Below, piece after piece: positions 1 to 11,180 of a DNA stretch of 64,000 nucleotides (positions are counted from its first letter, which is position 1; each line of letters begins with the position of its first letter). This DNA is from Gliomastix tumulicola (Eukaryota > Ascomycota > Sordariomycetes > Hypocreales > Bionectriaceae): NCBI GenBank assembly GCA_001599755.1, contig BCHX01000001.1:5022001-5086000 (forward strand). Direction: 5' to 3'. Below the pieces are notes generated by a model that saw only the letters and a list, made by a program, of their open reading frames with translations, did not search any database and was not told the DNA's origin. The position numbers were made by a program, and so were the translations under genes.

Positions 1-1
1 A

Positions 2-1141
2 ACACCCAAAGTAAATGTCTATCAGCTCGATCCATCTGAGGACCCGGAAACCATGGATCCATGCTTGAAGAATGCAATCAAGCGGAAACGAGACTACGAG
101 AGGAGCCGAAAAAAGGAGCTCAAAGAGGTTGAAGAAGCTGCTACCGCTGGTGCGAAGCGGAAAGCAGCCGTAACAGCCGATACCTCAAAATCGAGACGCA
201 GGAAGCTTCGAGCAGCAAAGAACAAGACCGGAGTCAAAACTGATGGTGACCAAAACGACAAGAGCAGTGAGGCGAACAACGAACGGAGTCGTCAGTCAAG
301 TCCTGAGGCAGATGTCACCTCGATCAAGCTCAACCCACACGGTTTGTTTTCCGTCGCCGATCCCGCAAGCTGCGTTACTGACCGAGCCTTAGTCAATTGC
401 GAACATCACACAGCCACTCCGAGCATCATCTCGGACATGATCAGGACAACATACCACAAAGTGCAGATTGACGGCAAAGATGTATCTCTCCCTCTTCCAT
501 TCGCAAATCTCAACTACCGTGCCCATGTCCGCGTCACCGACTTTGCCCCTGCAGACCTCCGCGACTTCACATTCGCAAGGAAGACATCTGAGTTCGACGC
601 TCTTTCCGACAACGAGGAGTCAGACTACGCATCAGATAGCGATGGAAGCCTATCAGACTCCGACAACCGAACATGGGAGTGGCGCTTCTTCCTGGAGCTC
701 GAGGATGCTCATGATGAGGAGAAGGAGAAGATATGGGTGGTTGTGGATAATCAATCTGCTCAGTGTCTCATCGGTCTTGACGCGTCAAACCTGAGATCCG
801 ATAAGGCGACCCTTGAGACGCTCCGTGAAACCCTCTTCGTCCTCTGGGGCAACTTGGCCGAAGAGAAGATAGCCAGTGAGAAATCGCCGGCCGTACCTAA
901 ACGGGTCCAAAAGGCTATCAACCCGGATCGCCCGCCCCCTGACAGCTCCGACATCGAGGACAACGATGACGACAATCGGCAGAAGCCCGCTATGAAGGTT
1001 GCGAATCTTCCCTTCTCCTGCTGTATCCGCCAGTATGGCATTAAAGTCCGGGAGAGCGACCCTGACAAAGCTGACGCTGGAGATGGTTTCCGTTGGCAAC
1101 GCGTGTACGGACTGTTTGGGACAAGAGTCTCCGCCCCTTGA
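2..1141 (+). CDS. POT1/Cdc13-type telomere single-strand DNA-binding protein, C-terminal part (5' end outside window)
   Basis: The first in-window ATG is at 53, but the frame stays open to base 2 (reading TPKVNVYQLDPSEDPET before that Met), so this is the downstream part of a longer gene and not a complete 362-aa protein. The visible part has a very basic segment (KRKRDYERSRKKE, then SRRRKLRAAKNK), an acidic/Ser stretch (DALSDNEESDYASDSD), then a folded-looking block with TWEWRFFLELEDA and NQSAQCLIGLDASNLR. It ends with PFSCCIRQYGIKV and RWQRVYGLFGTRV. These C-terminal blocks match my memory of the fungal POT1/Cdc13 telomere-binding family, which protects the single-stranded 3' overhang in the nucleus. 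The N-terminal OB fold is not visible, so the family call rests on the C-terminus. The 3' end is convergent with the cohesin gene, about 680 bp away. Confidence 0.72.
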   Translation, partial: TPKVNVYQLDPSEDPETMDPCLKNAIKRKRDYERSRKKELKEVEEAATAGAKRKAAVTADTSKSRRRKLRAAKNKTGVKTDGDQNDKSSEANNERSRQSSPEADVTSIKLNPHGLFSVADPASCVTDRALVNCEHHTATPSIISDMIRTTYHKVQIDGKDVSLPLPFANLNYRAHVRVTDFAPADLRDFTFARKTSEFDALSDNEESDYASDSDGSLSDSDNRTWEWRFFLELEDAHDEEKEKIWVVVDNQSAQCLIGLDASNLRSDKATLETLRETLFVLWGNLAEEKIASEKSPAVPKRVQKAINPDRPPPDSSDIEDNDDDNRQKPAMKVANLPFSCCIRQYGIKVRESDPDKADAGDGFRWQRVYGLFGTRVSAP

Positions 1142-1821
1142 TTCGTTCACGACTGCTTGCGTCTATATAATGATCCGAATATTGGACAGCATCAAGGAGG
1201 AGATGGCAGAGAGTCATGCCAAAGCTACAAATGACTAGTATACATAAGTGCCCGCAGGTTACGGCGAAACATAGCGGAAGGGTTAAGGGGAATTACGATA
1301 ACATGACTCCATGTTTCTAAAGATATTTTATGCTTCATATGGACGGGCATTCGACAGGCTCATCTTTCTTTCACCTACATCTACAGGTGATAAAAATAGC
1401 TTCTAATATATGAATTATTAATAGGCTGGTTACTGCTCTCTGCACATCAATAACCAGGAGCTCACTCGTACAGATAGATATTGTCCATTCCAGAGACTGT
1501 TCTCTTCAGTATCTACTGCGACACTCCGTCGAAATAAAAATTGCAATCCAGGATTCATGACTGGCCAAGTGGCCACAGAAAAGAAGTACAGAGATAAATA
1601 ACATATGAGACACCAAACCAGGTCATCATCACAATCGCCTTCCCCCCGCCAAGCCGTGAGAGTAAATCTGTTCGCCGAAGAAGACAAAAAAACAACGTCA
1701 ACCATTTCCATACCGTGCCCCTGCGCGTCGAGACACGCGCCGCCAAGGACCAGACCAAGCATATACCGTAGAGGAAAGAACGAGGAAAAGAGAGAGATAT
1801 AGCAAATATTAGATAACGCTT
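1142..1821. other. Convergent 3' intergenic region
   Basis: This lies between the stops of the telomere protein gene and SCC3. It is AT-richer than the genes, with candidate poly(A)-type A/T stretches (for example around 1380-1425). Open frames here on either strand have no codon bias and no recognisable motif. I see nothing else. Confidence 0.6.
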
Positions 1822-4800
1822 TCAATCACCGAGGATATCATCATCCAGAGCTCCGGTCTGGACCCTCTGGTTGTCATCGTCGTCGTCGTCGCTGACAAAG
1901 GGATCAATGTCTTCCTCAGCCTCGCGCTCGGCCTCCTCGTTGTGCTCATCCTCAATAGGATCTTCCAGAATGTCCCCAGCATCGGGCTCGTCATCCGAGC
2001 CAGCTGCCTCCTTGCCCTGAGCGGTTTTGGACTTGGAGCTAGAGTCGGCCTTCTTGTCACCAGCGGGACGCTTGAGCAGCCGAGCCTCATCTAGGTATCG
2101 GACGACCTCCTTGTAGTTGTTGCCGAGCTTGCTCTGGTTGCGCTTGATCCTGCGACGCAGCTTGCCCGCCTCGGAGCCCTTGTTATCGACGATCTTGGCT
2201 GCGATACAGAGGATAAGCTTTGCCGTGAGGTCGCAAAGTGCCTTTTCTGCCTTGAGCTCGGCGGCTAGCCGCTGCTCGGTTGTGAGGTTCTCGTCGTCTT
2301 CCTCTTCCATCTCGTCATCCTCGTCCAACGGGTCCTCGTCGTCTCCGGGAGGGTTGAGCGTCTTGTCCTTCTTGCTGACCTTTGCGTATTGCTTCTCCGC
2401 ACCATCAAAGATCGAAATCAGCTCAGGGGTAAGCCCGGACTCTATTCCGAGAACCAACCCCTTGAGGCCATCCGCCGATGTCTTATTGGAAACCTGCTCG
2501 ATGGGGCCATTGAGCGTGGCGAGAGTGAGATGCAGATCGCAGAGGCTTCCCGTAGCGAAGAGACGCAATTCATCTATTTCCACACGCGAAGAGAACGTCT
2601 CGATCAACGCACGACGCCATGCCTGGCGCAGCACCAGCAGTCGCTCAAGATCGGCGGCAGAAGGAACGATTCCTTCTGAGAGCTGTTTCGCGAGGGTTCG
2701 TGTCCTCCACATGAAGTAAAACTGACCTCCCTTGATGGCGTTGGTAACGACTTCATCCTCGAGATCATCAATTTCATCTTCCTGAGGTTCGTATTTGCCA
2801 CGGCGTGCCACCTTGGTGATGATATCCAGGGCCGAGGATGAATCGTCCGAGGTATCCTTTGCATCGAGTACGTCAACGCAGTCACTGATAGCCGCCAGCC
2901 TGCCGACCTTGGCCAAGACGGTTGTGAGAGATCTCAGATGGTCTGCAGTCAAGTTTCCTCTTACTGAAAGGTCCCAAGACTGGTCGAACGTGCGCAGATC
3001 ATTGATGATGTTCTCCCATAAACGCGAGATTTTCTCATCGGCCAGCTCCTCCAGCTCGTCATACTGACGAGCGTGAAGCAGCGTGACCGAGGCTTCCAAA
3101 ATGACATTGCTGTCATTATGTCTTGTGAACTGGGTGCACACCTCATCCAGCAGTTTGCTATACGTGCTCGAATCCTGGCGGAGCTTCTGGAAGATGGCTA
3201 GGTTGAGAGAGTGCTCCAGGCGCAGCACGGTTGTAGCTGTTTCCGGTTCGGCGCCGAACTTGTTCAGAAGCTTAGGGATGACGGCGGCCAGCTCAGTAGC
3301 CAATTCTTCCTGAGCGTCTGGTGCGTCAAGTCGCTGCCCCCGTCGCTTCCCCTTGTCTAGTTCTGCGATCTGGGAGAGGCTCGACTTGACTCCTGACGCG
3401 AGGACTTTGAGGAGGATGGATTCCTCCGCCGGCGTAGGAGCCACAGCTTTCTTAAATGCTGCTTCCGGCGAAGCTGCCTTCTTGGACTTGGACCTGGAGT
3501 TGGTGCTGGTCGTATGATCATAGAGAAGATATCCAGCAAGCAGTTGCCAATGCTTGATGGAATCCACTTTGTCATAGAGTACCGATGCCGCAAGGGAAAT
3601 CCTCGTCTCTGGGGCGACAGATCCCGCCAAGTCCACGGCGAAGTGCAAGCCTGAGATCTCAGCACTTGGTTGCCGTTCTTCGATATTCGAGTCGTATGAG
3701 GCCAAAGTCTCGGCAAGGCATTTGATCTCGGCCCATTCCTTTCGAGGCGTGTCGAAATCATCCTCATCGACCTCGCCAAATTCTTCCAAAACTTCGGATC
3801 CGCCGAGCTCGTCCACCTTGCCCTCCAAAACGTCGTGTACGCAGGCGACGAAGAAGTTGACAACCGCCTTGCGGATCCTCAGCTCACTGTCGAAAATGAG
3901 CTCACCAATTTGATCAATCTGATCAGGCTCCATCTGCGCGCCTGCGCGCAGCGTGTCGATGACGGCAATGGCTGCAACACGAACAGATACCTCAGCATCG
4001 CGAGTAGCTATCTCAACGATACGTGATCTAAACCTGTCGATGAAATGGCCAAGCTGCTCCGCGTCGCGCTTGAATATTCTCAGCAATTGCTTGAGTACTT
4101 CTTGTCGCGTCACGCCATTGGTGTCCGATAGCATCCAGCCCAAGTATCGCAGATAGCTCGGCTCCATGAACACTGTAGGGAGGCCCCAGATCCAGTTCCC
4201 TAGAGCCTCGACGCACTCAGTGCGAATCTTGGGGTCGGTATCACGATACCGGTGGACGAAAACGCCATTGAAAAAGTCTTTGTCGATCCAATCCGCGCAT
4301 TTTTCCCTGTGCGTGTTGGCCTCATCCAAGCTTTTCTGAAACTCTGTGCTTCTAGCCTTGTTCTTGGTACGCTTCGAGGCTTGGGCCTGCTGCTCTATGT
4401 TCGTGATGCGGTCGTCAAGCGTTGAAGCGACGCGCACGAGGCCTGTCGTGATGGAGAGAGAAATCGTAGTCGCGGTGTGGCGGAAGGGGCGCAGGCCCAC
4501 GGACGACATTGGAACCAACCAATCGCGAATGTTCTTGATGAGGTCATTGTCTTTGTAGAGCTGCTCGGATTCGTGCAGCAGGTTGACCAGAGATTGGAAA
4601 AAGCCAACGAGGAGGTCGCGGAAGGACTTGGTCGTCTTGGCTTTCGAGATCAAGGGGTATTCTGTCTCTTGTTGCTGTACAGTCTTGTGTTAGCATGCGA
4701 GGGGGGCATTGCAGTTTGAGGTTCATCAGGTGGCGTACCTCTTGGTAGGAATTGTGAAGATCTTCAAGTCTGTTCGTGATGTTGTCAGGGTCGCGAATGT

Positions 4801-5441
4801 CGTCGATAGTCACTTGTTGGTGGCACCCGACGCATTGGAGCACGCAGTTGATGAGGTCTAGGATCGCGTCATCCTCGTCGCTTCGATACTTCTCGACCCA
4901 TTGCTGTGCGACCGTGTCTGAGGAATCGCCAGAGCCAAAGATTTCCGCTGGTCCCATGTCAGCGCATCATGATCACAAAATTCAACCTCCATTGGAGGCG
5001 GCGCGGGGTTGCTGCCATACCATATAGACCGGTTCCAGTACCAGCCGTATCGAGCCTCACTGATTTCTTGGGCATTCGGGGCAGCGTGACCGTCTTGGTC
5101 CCGACGCTGGGCTGCGTGCCATTGATCTTTGGCTTCTTGGCCGACGGTTTCCTGGCGCGCTGCGATTGCGACGACTTCTTTGCCCGCTTCGCGCGTGCGG
5201 GCTCGTCGTCGGATTCCTGATCGTCGTCCTCGTCGCTTTCCTCGTCGAGCTCAGGGACCTCGTTCTCGTCATCGTCGGCACCAGCATCGTCGCCGTCGTC
5301 CTCCTCGCCATCGTCGCGCTTGCGCTTCGCGGCGGCCTGGGAGGCATCGGGGGCAAACTTGTCCGGGGCCCTCACGACGCGTCCCGATCGACGACGCGCC
5401 GCAGCTTCGGGGTCTGGACTCGTGGTCGCGTTGCTGTCCAT
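1822..5441 (-). CDS. SCC3: Cohesin subunit SCC3 / STAG (stromalin)
   Basis: Three exons join in phase: 5441-5021, 4947-4739 and 4674-1822, giving 1160 aa. Intron 1 (73 bp) has donor GTATGG and branch CTGAC. Intron 2 (64 bp) has donor GTACGC and branch TGCTAAC. The N-terminus is charged and disordered (basic RRRSGRVVRAPDKF, then long Asp/Glu runs and KR clusters). The STAG domain follows, and the stromalin conserved domain is near residues 344-430 (FFNGVFVHRYRDTDPK, then ECVEALGNWIWGLP). A HEAT-like body and a very acidic tail (DPFVSDDDDDD) complete it. Known role: the HEAT subunit that binds Scc1/kleisin and loads and holds the cohesin ring on chromosomes in the nucleus. The start at 5441 (MDSNATT) is preferred; an in-frame ATG at 5471 would add 10 residues. 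A meiotic paralog (Rec11/STAG3 type) is possible, but the length and full architecture fit the mitotic subunit. Confidence 0.93.
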
Positions 5442-6290
5442 TTGTCGCAAAGGTAGACGCGCAGACTGCATCTGCGATCAGTCCAAGACCACGTGTGTAT
5501 GATCCCGACTTGGGGTGATAGGAGGGATCGCGACCTCGTAAGTAAGGCTGATTAAGGTAGTGGTGTTTTCCAGGTGCGACCGACGGGGCGCGTTTTTGGG
5601 TGTTTTTGGGTGCTCCCTGCCCTGGCTCAGTTGATTGGGGGGGTCGGTGGGTACCTGCCGCGGGTGAAATTCGGCAGCCGCGGCCAATCATGAAGCTTGC
5701 CTCTCGACATCAAAGGAAGGTGCCACTGGTGTTGGTTCGGCGCCTGCATTCACAAAGGCCTCCCCTACAGAGGTGGTTTCTTTGAGCGCCAGTCCGATTT
5801 CTGTTACTTATTCCCTGCAGATTGTATAAATATCTTGGCGATGAATATGTCTGTATCTAAGCTCTATTCTAAACCCTTCCTGGCACCTACCTTAGTATCT
5901 TTCATGGCGTCTTTAGTACATTCCCTCTGGCGTTTGTGGTGGGTGCCCGCCAGGTACCGATAAGATCTGGAGGGGCTCCAATCCAGGGTCCAAGTGCTTT
6001 GATAAAGTCTCCCGTCCCTCTCAAAGCAGGTCTACACACCACCCGTGGTGGCAGCACATTTGATGATACCGCCTCCTGACCACGAGATACCTTACTTGAA
6101 TTTGCAGATGCGAAGATACTCTCTCGAAGAACTTGCAGGCCTCTTTTTGATCTTAGGCCTTGTCTTCCCATCACATAATCGTTCCAGTCTTTGATAGATG
6201 AGCAGTATGGCATGACACTCATCAATCTCTTCCGCTGATGATGTACCATACCACTTGTACGGGGTCAATCGCACATATCCCTGTGCAGCC
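5442..6290. other. Divergent promoter region SCC3 / ureD
   Basis: This is an 849-bp head-to-head intergenic region. The ureD side holds three GATA-factor-type HGATAR sites (listed separately). Near 5585, on the SCC3 side, a GGGCGCGTTTTT stretch (AAAAACGCGCCC on the minus strand) resembles an MBF/E2F-type core. That would fit S-phase expression of cohesin, but it is a single weak match. Confidence 0.4.
5958..6197 (+). promoter_or_regulatory. Cluster of three GATA-factor sites upstream of ureD
   Basis: The sequence contains CGATAAG (5958-5964), TGATAA (6000-6005) and TGATAG (6192-6197), all fitting HGATAR and all on the coding strand, 94-333 bp before the ureD ATG. Fungal urease and other nitrogen-scavenging genes are commonly controlled by AreA/NIT2-type GATA activators. 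Binding here is inferred only from the motif and gene function. Single HGATAR sites are frequent by chance. Confidence 0.4.
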
Positions 6291-7280
6291 ATGGCCTCCC
6301 CGTTCCCCGCCTCCTCCTCAGCCGCAGGCGACGGCAACATCGTCGTCAAGCTCCTCCCCAGCGGCGGCAGCGGCCTCGAGGCCCTGACCTACCAGTACCC
6401 GCTCAAGCTCATCTCGCCCTCGCCCTCGGCCGACCAGAGGAGCACGCTCGTCTTCCTGCTCTCCTACGGCGGCGGGCTCGTCGGCGGCGACCAGGTCGAC
6501 CTGTCCATCGCCGTGCACGCGGGCGCCAGGCTGAGCCTCGTCACGCAGGGCCACACCAAGATCTTCAAGTCGGCCTCGCCCGACGTCGTCACGCGGCAGA
6601 CGCTGCGGGCGCAGGTCGACGACGACGCGGCGCTGTGTCTGCTGCCGGACCCCGTGCAGCCGTTCGAGAAGAGCGTGTACGCGCAGACGCAGATCTTCAG
6701 GCTCGCGCCGCGCGCGTCGCTGTGTTTCCTGGACTGGGTGACGCAGGGGCGCAGCGCGAGGGGTGAGGACTGGAGCTTTATGCGGTGGTCTGGGCGCAAC
6801 GAGCTGTGGCTGCGCGGGAGTGATGACGCAACGAAGGACAGGCTACTCGTGAGAGATACCGTGGTGCTGTCGGGGCCGGACAGCCTCGTGCTCGGTCGGC
6901 CACTGAAGGAGACGATGCACAAACTCGGCATCTTCGGCACATTGATCCTCCGCGGGGACGCCATGAAGCCCGTCGGGGACTTCTTCCTCTCCGAATTCGC
7001 GGTGCTGCCGCGCATCGGCGCCCGAGACTTTCGATCACCCGAAGACAGGGCGCGGGACAGGGAGAGCCAGTCCGAGCTGGAGAAGTGGCGCGCAGAGAGG
7101 ATAGAGAAGGAATTAGAAGAGGGAGTTTTATGGTCAGCCGCGCAAGTACGAGGCTGTGTCATTGTCAAGTTCGGCGCTCGCACCGTCGAAGCGAGCAGGG
7201 AATGGGTAGGCGGGATGCTCTTCAGGGAGGGGACCGTCCCTGCCCACTTTGGAGATCAGGCATTGATGTGTCTGCGGTGA
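6291..7280 (+). CDS. ureD: Urease accessory protein UreD (UreH)
   Basis: One uninterrupted exon encodes 329 aa. The chosen start, ATG 6291, sits in CCATGG and begins MASPFPASSS. An in-frame ATG at 6255 would add 12 residues with no family resemblance. Family hallmarks are LSYGGGLVGGDQVDL near residue 60, then ARLSLVTQGHTKIFKS, and LLPDPVQPFEKSVYAQTQ. The frame runs through KETMHKLGIFGTLIL and ends DQALMCLR. UreD is the scaffold chaperone that joins UreF and UreG on apo-urease to deliver nickel to the active site in the cytosol. No urease or other accessory gene lies in this window, as expected for fungi, where these genes are dispersed. Third positions are strongly GC-rich in the 5' half. Confidence 0.93.
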   Translation: MASPFPASSSAAGDGNIVVKLLPSGGSGLEALTYQYPLKLISPSPSADQRSTLVFLLSYGGGLVGGDQVDLSIAVHAGARLSLVTQGHTKIFKSASPDVVTRQTLRAQVDDDAALCLLPDPVQPFEKSVYAQTQIFRLAPRASLCFLDWVTQGRSARGEDWSFMRWSGRNELWLRGSDDATKDRLLVRDTVVLSGPDSLVLGRPLKETMHKLGIFGTLILRGDAMKPVGDFFLSEFAVLPRIGARDFRSPEDRARDRESQSELEKWRAERIEKELEEGVLWSAAQVRGCVIVKFGARTVEASREWVGGMLFREGTVPAHFGDQALMCLR

Positions 7281-7590
7281 ATTACGTGCCGCAAGCAATT
7301 GTCAAACGAATGCATAAGGTATAATCATATATACCCTTTTCAATCTGTAAGGACCTTGACGACCTCGTCGAACCTCACATCTCGAAACATGATAATGCAG
7401 CTATTTTTATGTCACCCCACCTTCCAGCATCCAATTCTCAGTGGGGCAGCATTATGACACACTCGGCCCCCACCATCCAAAATTTCGAGAGCTTCATCCA
7501 AGCACCCATCCCCAACGCTGCGAATCTCTCTGTTCGACCACTGAAGCAATTCAATTCAATTTGCGCATCCCATATAGTACTTCTCCAGAG
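7281..7590. other. Intergenic region ureD / RPC53
   Basis: This 310-bp tandem intergenic interval is AT-richer than its flanks and carries the ureD 3' end and the RPC53 promoter. I see no clear TATA box or motif cluster. Confidence 0.5.
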
Positions 7591-9279
7591 ATGAACAGGG
7601 GCAGGGGAGCAGCCAGAGGCGCCCGCGCCGGCTCCTCCGCCGCAGCAGCAGCAGCAGGCAACGCCGCCGACCTTGCCACCACCACTACCACCACACCCTC
7701 CACAACAACCACTCCCACAGTCCGCGGCCGGGGCGGCACGAGACGAGCGACAGCAACCCCCGTGGCGCGCTTCCGGCCGAAGAACGTCCGTCGCGATGAG
7801 GCTGAGCGGGAAGCCATCGCGCGCGAGGAGGAGCGCAAGGCGAGGATACGAGAGGCGGAGGAGCGACGGTCCATGAGGGGTCGCGGGCGCGGCAGGGGCA
7901 GACGCAGTCGCGGCGATGCGATGGGCGCGCGAGGGAGAGGCGGCGTCGGGTCCGCGAGCGGACCGTTCTCTAGCGGTTTCGGCGGTACGTTACCTCTACT
8001 ACTCCAACCCACAGGGGGATGTTTCCAGAACTGACAGGCGACTCTAGCACCGATAAAGAGTGGTGGTGGCTGGTTCGGCGGCGGCGGCGGCGGCGGAGGA
8101 GGAGGAGGTTTCCGCGTCGCCGGCGCCCCGCGCAACGGCCCCAAGTCCGAGCGCGGCTTCCGCCAAGGCAGCGACCCGAACCGCGAGACGCGCATCAACG
8201 CCAACAAGATGCACGTGCTCACCCCGGACGACGAGCTCGACGGCGACGACGTGGCGGGCATCGAGGCCCTGGGCGCGCAGCCCGCGGGGTCACTGCCCAT
8301 GGGCATATACCGGCGCAAGCACCAGGACACGGGCGTCGTCGTCGCCACGACGGCGGAGCTCGAGGCGGCCGAGAACGCGACGGGCGAGGAGCAGAGTCTA
8401 TGGGTAGAGGAGGAGGAAGGGAACGGCAGCGGGAGCGGCGGCACGCCGGTGGGGGCGATACCAGAGCAACCGCCTGAGGAGGGCGTCTGGGGCGCGGGGC
8501 GGAAACCGATCAAGGTGAAGAAGGAGCCAGTGGAGGATGACTCGGCCATGGACCTTGACGCCGTCGAGGAACATACTAGTGAGAAGAAGAAGAAGGTCGT
8601 CGAGATCAAGGTCAAGAAGGCGCCGCCGCTAGATGCCGAAGAAACCCTTGCGCGGACCGACCTAGATATCCTGGCCAGCGAGCTCGGGAGCGTGGTCATC
8701 ACTGCAGAGAACGGCGACACGCGCACCGAAGATCCCTCCGTCAAGGATGGTCGCATGTATCTCTTCCAGTTCCCACCACTTCTACCACCTCTTCAAGCTA
8801 CGGCTCCGACTCCGAGATCCGGAACTGGCGGCGTTAAGAGCGAGCCGGGGGAGTTCAGCATGGCAGACGCCCCTCCCGCCAGCTCTGAACCTGTCGACCT
8901 TACCAAAGACAACAAGGAGGACAACGGCGAACCTGAGAAAGAAGACCCGGAGGACAAGAAGGGCTTCATGTCGTCGCTCATGTCCCAAGGAGGCATGATC
9001 GGCCAGCTCAAGGTCCGCAAGTCCGGCAAGGTCGAGCTGGACTGGGGTGGGCGGACGCTGGAGATGAGCCCGGCGACAAACATGAACTTTCTAAGCACGG
9101 CGGTGATCCTGGAGGAGAACGATCAGAAGCCGCATCCGGAGATGATCGGCGGCGAGAGTATCGGCATGGGCAGGATCATGGGGAGGTTCATCCTTGCGCC
9201 GAGCTGGGACGAGGAGGAGGACTGGGAGGTCGGGTCGGATGAGCTGAGGATAGATGACGACGCATTACTGGCTGCATGA
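7591..9279 (+). CDS. RPC53: RNA polymerase III subunit RPC53 / RPC4 (POLR3D)
   Basis: Two exons, 7591-7984 and 8048-9279, are joined by a 63-bp intron (donor GTACGT, branch GAACTGAC, acceptor CTCTAG) and give 541 aa. The N-terminus is RG-rich (MNRGRGAARGARAG), with Ala and Thr runs and a charged helix rich in Arg and Glu. A poly-Gly run follows just after the splice junction. The C-terminal RNA_pol_Rpc4 domain starts near residue 449 (IGQLKVRKSGKVELDWGG) and continues through MSPATNMNFLSTAV. It ends with the acidic WDEEEDWEVGSDELRIDDD. In yeast this subunit pairs with RPC37 in a TFIIF-like heterodimer used for initiation, termination and reinitiation of tRNA and 5S transcription. The N-terminal two thirds look disordered, and it is longer than the yeast protein (about 420 aa). 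Confidence 0.92.
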
Positions 9280-9590
9280 GGCATCTGCGTTCAAGACAAG
9301 TTGTTGTAACGGTCAGTCTATGAAGCATTTTGTATATTATGATAACCACGTCCCCGACCATGAAGAGGGGCCAGCAACCGAAACGAACAGATAAAATATG
9401 AAAGGCCAAGTCGGCCATAATGAAACCAATATTGGAATACCATACCCAACAAACCGTGCACCCATTTGACCAAAGCTTACAACATGTTTTGAAACTTGCT
9501 CGACTTCCTCACCCGCCAAATTCTATGTTTCGGGAGGAGAGCAGTTCCGTGGCATCGAGTGACGATTCCAACCAGTCTCTCGATCGAGAC
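9280..9590. other. Convergent 3' intergenic region
   Basis: This 311-bp interval lies between the stops of RPC53 and the rhodopsin-like gene. I see only A/T-rich 3'-end sequence. Confidence 0.5.
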
Positions 9591-11180
9591 TCACTTCTCA
9601 CTATCCGATCCGATTCCGAATCTAGGATTCTCCTGGCTCTGAGCCTCCAGATCGTGTATCTCCATCGACTCATTCGACCGCCCACTCCAAGTCGACACCG
9701 TCGCTGCATCCGCCGATCCAGTTCTAGCACCCGGCCGCGGACCCGCCGTCTTCCCCTGAATGACATATGCATCTCTCTTATGCCCCGTGCTCGGTGCCGG
9801 CGCAATGCGATCCGGGTCCGCCGCCGCCTGCGTGACTACAACGGCCGAGGGCGCGCCCGGCACGGAGGTCTTGGAGGACAGACACTCAGTCAGGTGCTCG
9901 TTACTAGCCGGCAGGTCACTGAGGCCGTAGGCGCCGGGGGGCATGGCCACGGGTCGGTGGGAGGCTGAGCCGTGCTGGAAGCTGCGCTTGGAGTTGCTAT
10001 TGTTCTCGGTGGCTTCGAAGCCGCGGACGCGCATGGCGCGGAGGAGGGGCCGGATGGTGGCGAGGGAGGATGCGACTATGGCGAGGCCGGCTTCTATAAT
10101 GGTCCAGATCATGGCGTTTGTGCCAGCATCTATTCACAGGATCAGTCGGCTATCATCAATGCGTATGGAAATCATGTCCACTCACAGAGGATATCATCCG
10201 TGTTAGCCATGTCGGGAAGGTATCTGATTCGCACCAGCGTCGCAACGCTCGCACTATGAGACAGTTAGCTAAGTCATTTTTCACGCAGCTTACTAGGGTA
10301 AGGACTCACAAGATTCCAAGGCTCAAGATGAGGATAACGGTGATCTTGGCCTGCTTCGACATCTTGACCTTCCAGAGCATCGGGATCGGAAGAAGAGCCT
10401 AGGTGAGACCAGTGATTAGAGCACGCCCTCTCTAGACAATCGCATAGGAACTTACATATAGCCAGTCAGACAAGACAGTTAGCGCCGTCATAGCATACGC
10501 AGCCGAGACAATCTCCCCCGGCGAAACACAACGGCCCCCAGTGATGCGGTAATCCCACTGCTTGTCGACAGGACTACACTGAAAGATGTTCCAAAAGAAG
10601 ATGGCCAGACTCCAGATGGTGACTACAAAGATGCTGATGCGTAGGATCCAAGTGTAGGCCTTCTGTGCGGCGAGCCGGAGTAGGAAGACGCCGATGCTCA
10701 GCTTGATGAACATCATGAGGAGGATGTAGGTGCCGATGGCCAAGGCTTGCCACTGAGATTTGTCGCAGGGTCAGAGCATAGTCGAAGACGAGCTGACGAG
10801 AAACCACGGAGACTTACCTTAAGTGCCTCGACGACAACGGCATCGTTAGGAAGCGCAGCATTATGCCGCCCGATTCCTCTCTCCACCCCTTTGAATAGGA
10901 AGGCACAGTAGACAGAGAAGATTGCCTAGAAACACTCCATTAGTATCGGCGTAATAGGCTCAGCAGGGCGCAGGAGCACAATCGAGGCGCAAATCATCGA
11001 GCAGCTGCGTACCTGGGCAACGAGCATGATCCAGTCATCCACCTGGAACCCTTTCATCAACACCGCCCTCGTGTACGTCCTCAGAGAGACCGAGATCCAT
11101 GTCAGAGCCAAGAACGCCGCAGCGGTGCTGACCAGCGACACCCCGTTCGTCTCGGTCAGGTCAATATCACGTCTCTCCAT
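9591..11180 (-). CDS. Fungal rhodopsin-like seven-transmembrane protein
   Basis: Six exons join in phase to 422 aa: 11180-11013, 10925-10818, 10752-10456, 10398-10310, 10253-10186 and 10129-9591. Every intron has GT-AG ends, and several show clear branch points (TACTAAT, CTCTGAC, CTCTAAT). The product has about seven hydrophobic helices, beginning VSLVSTAAAFLALTWISVSL. Family landmarks are SLRTYTRA with DDWIML after helix 1, FFWNIFQCSPVDKQWD between helices, and DWLYALLPIPMLWKVKMSKQ. Helix 7 (NAMIWTIIEAGLAIVASSLA) leads into RPLLRAM and a cytosolic Ser/Pro-rich tail of about 130 residues. This is the large fungal integral-membrane rhodopsin-domain family (Pfam PF20684 type), some members of which are Pth11-like receptors. 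It has no CFEM domain. The ligand is unknown, and a role in surface sensing is only family inference. Confidence 0.87.

Noticed and set aside
7551..8756. 401-codon minus-strand frame over RPC53
   Set aside because: Ser/Pro-rich shadow; the plus strand carries the Rpc4 domain and an in-phase intron.
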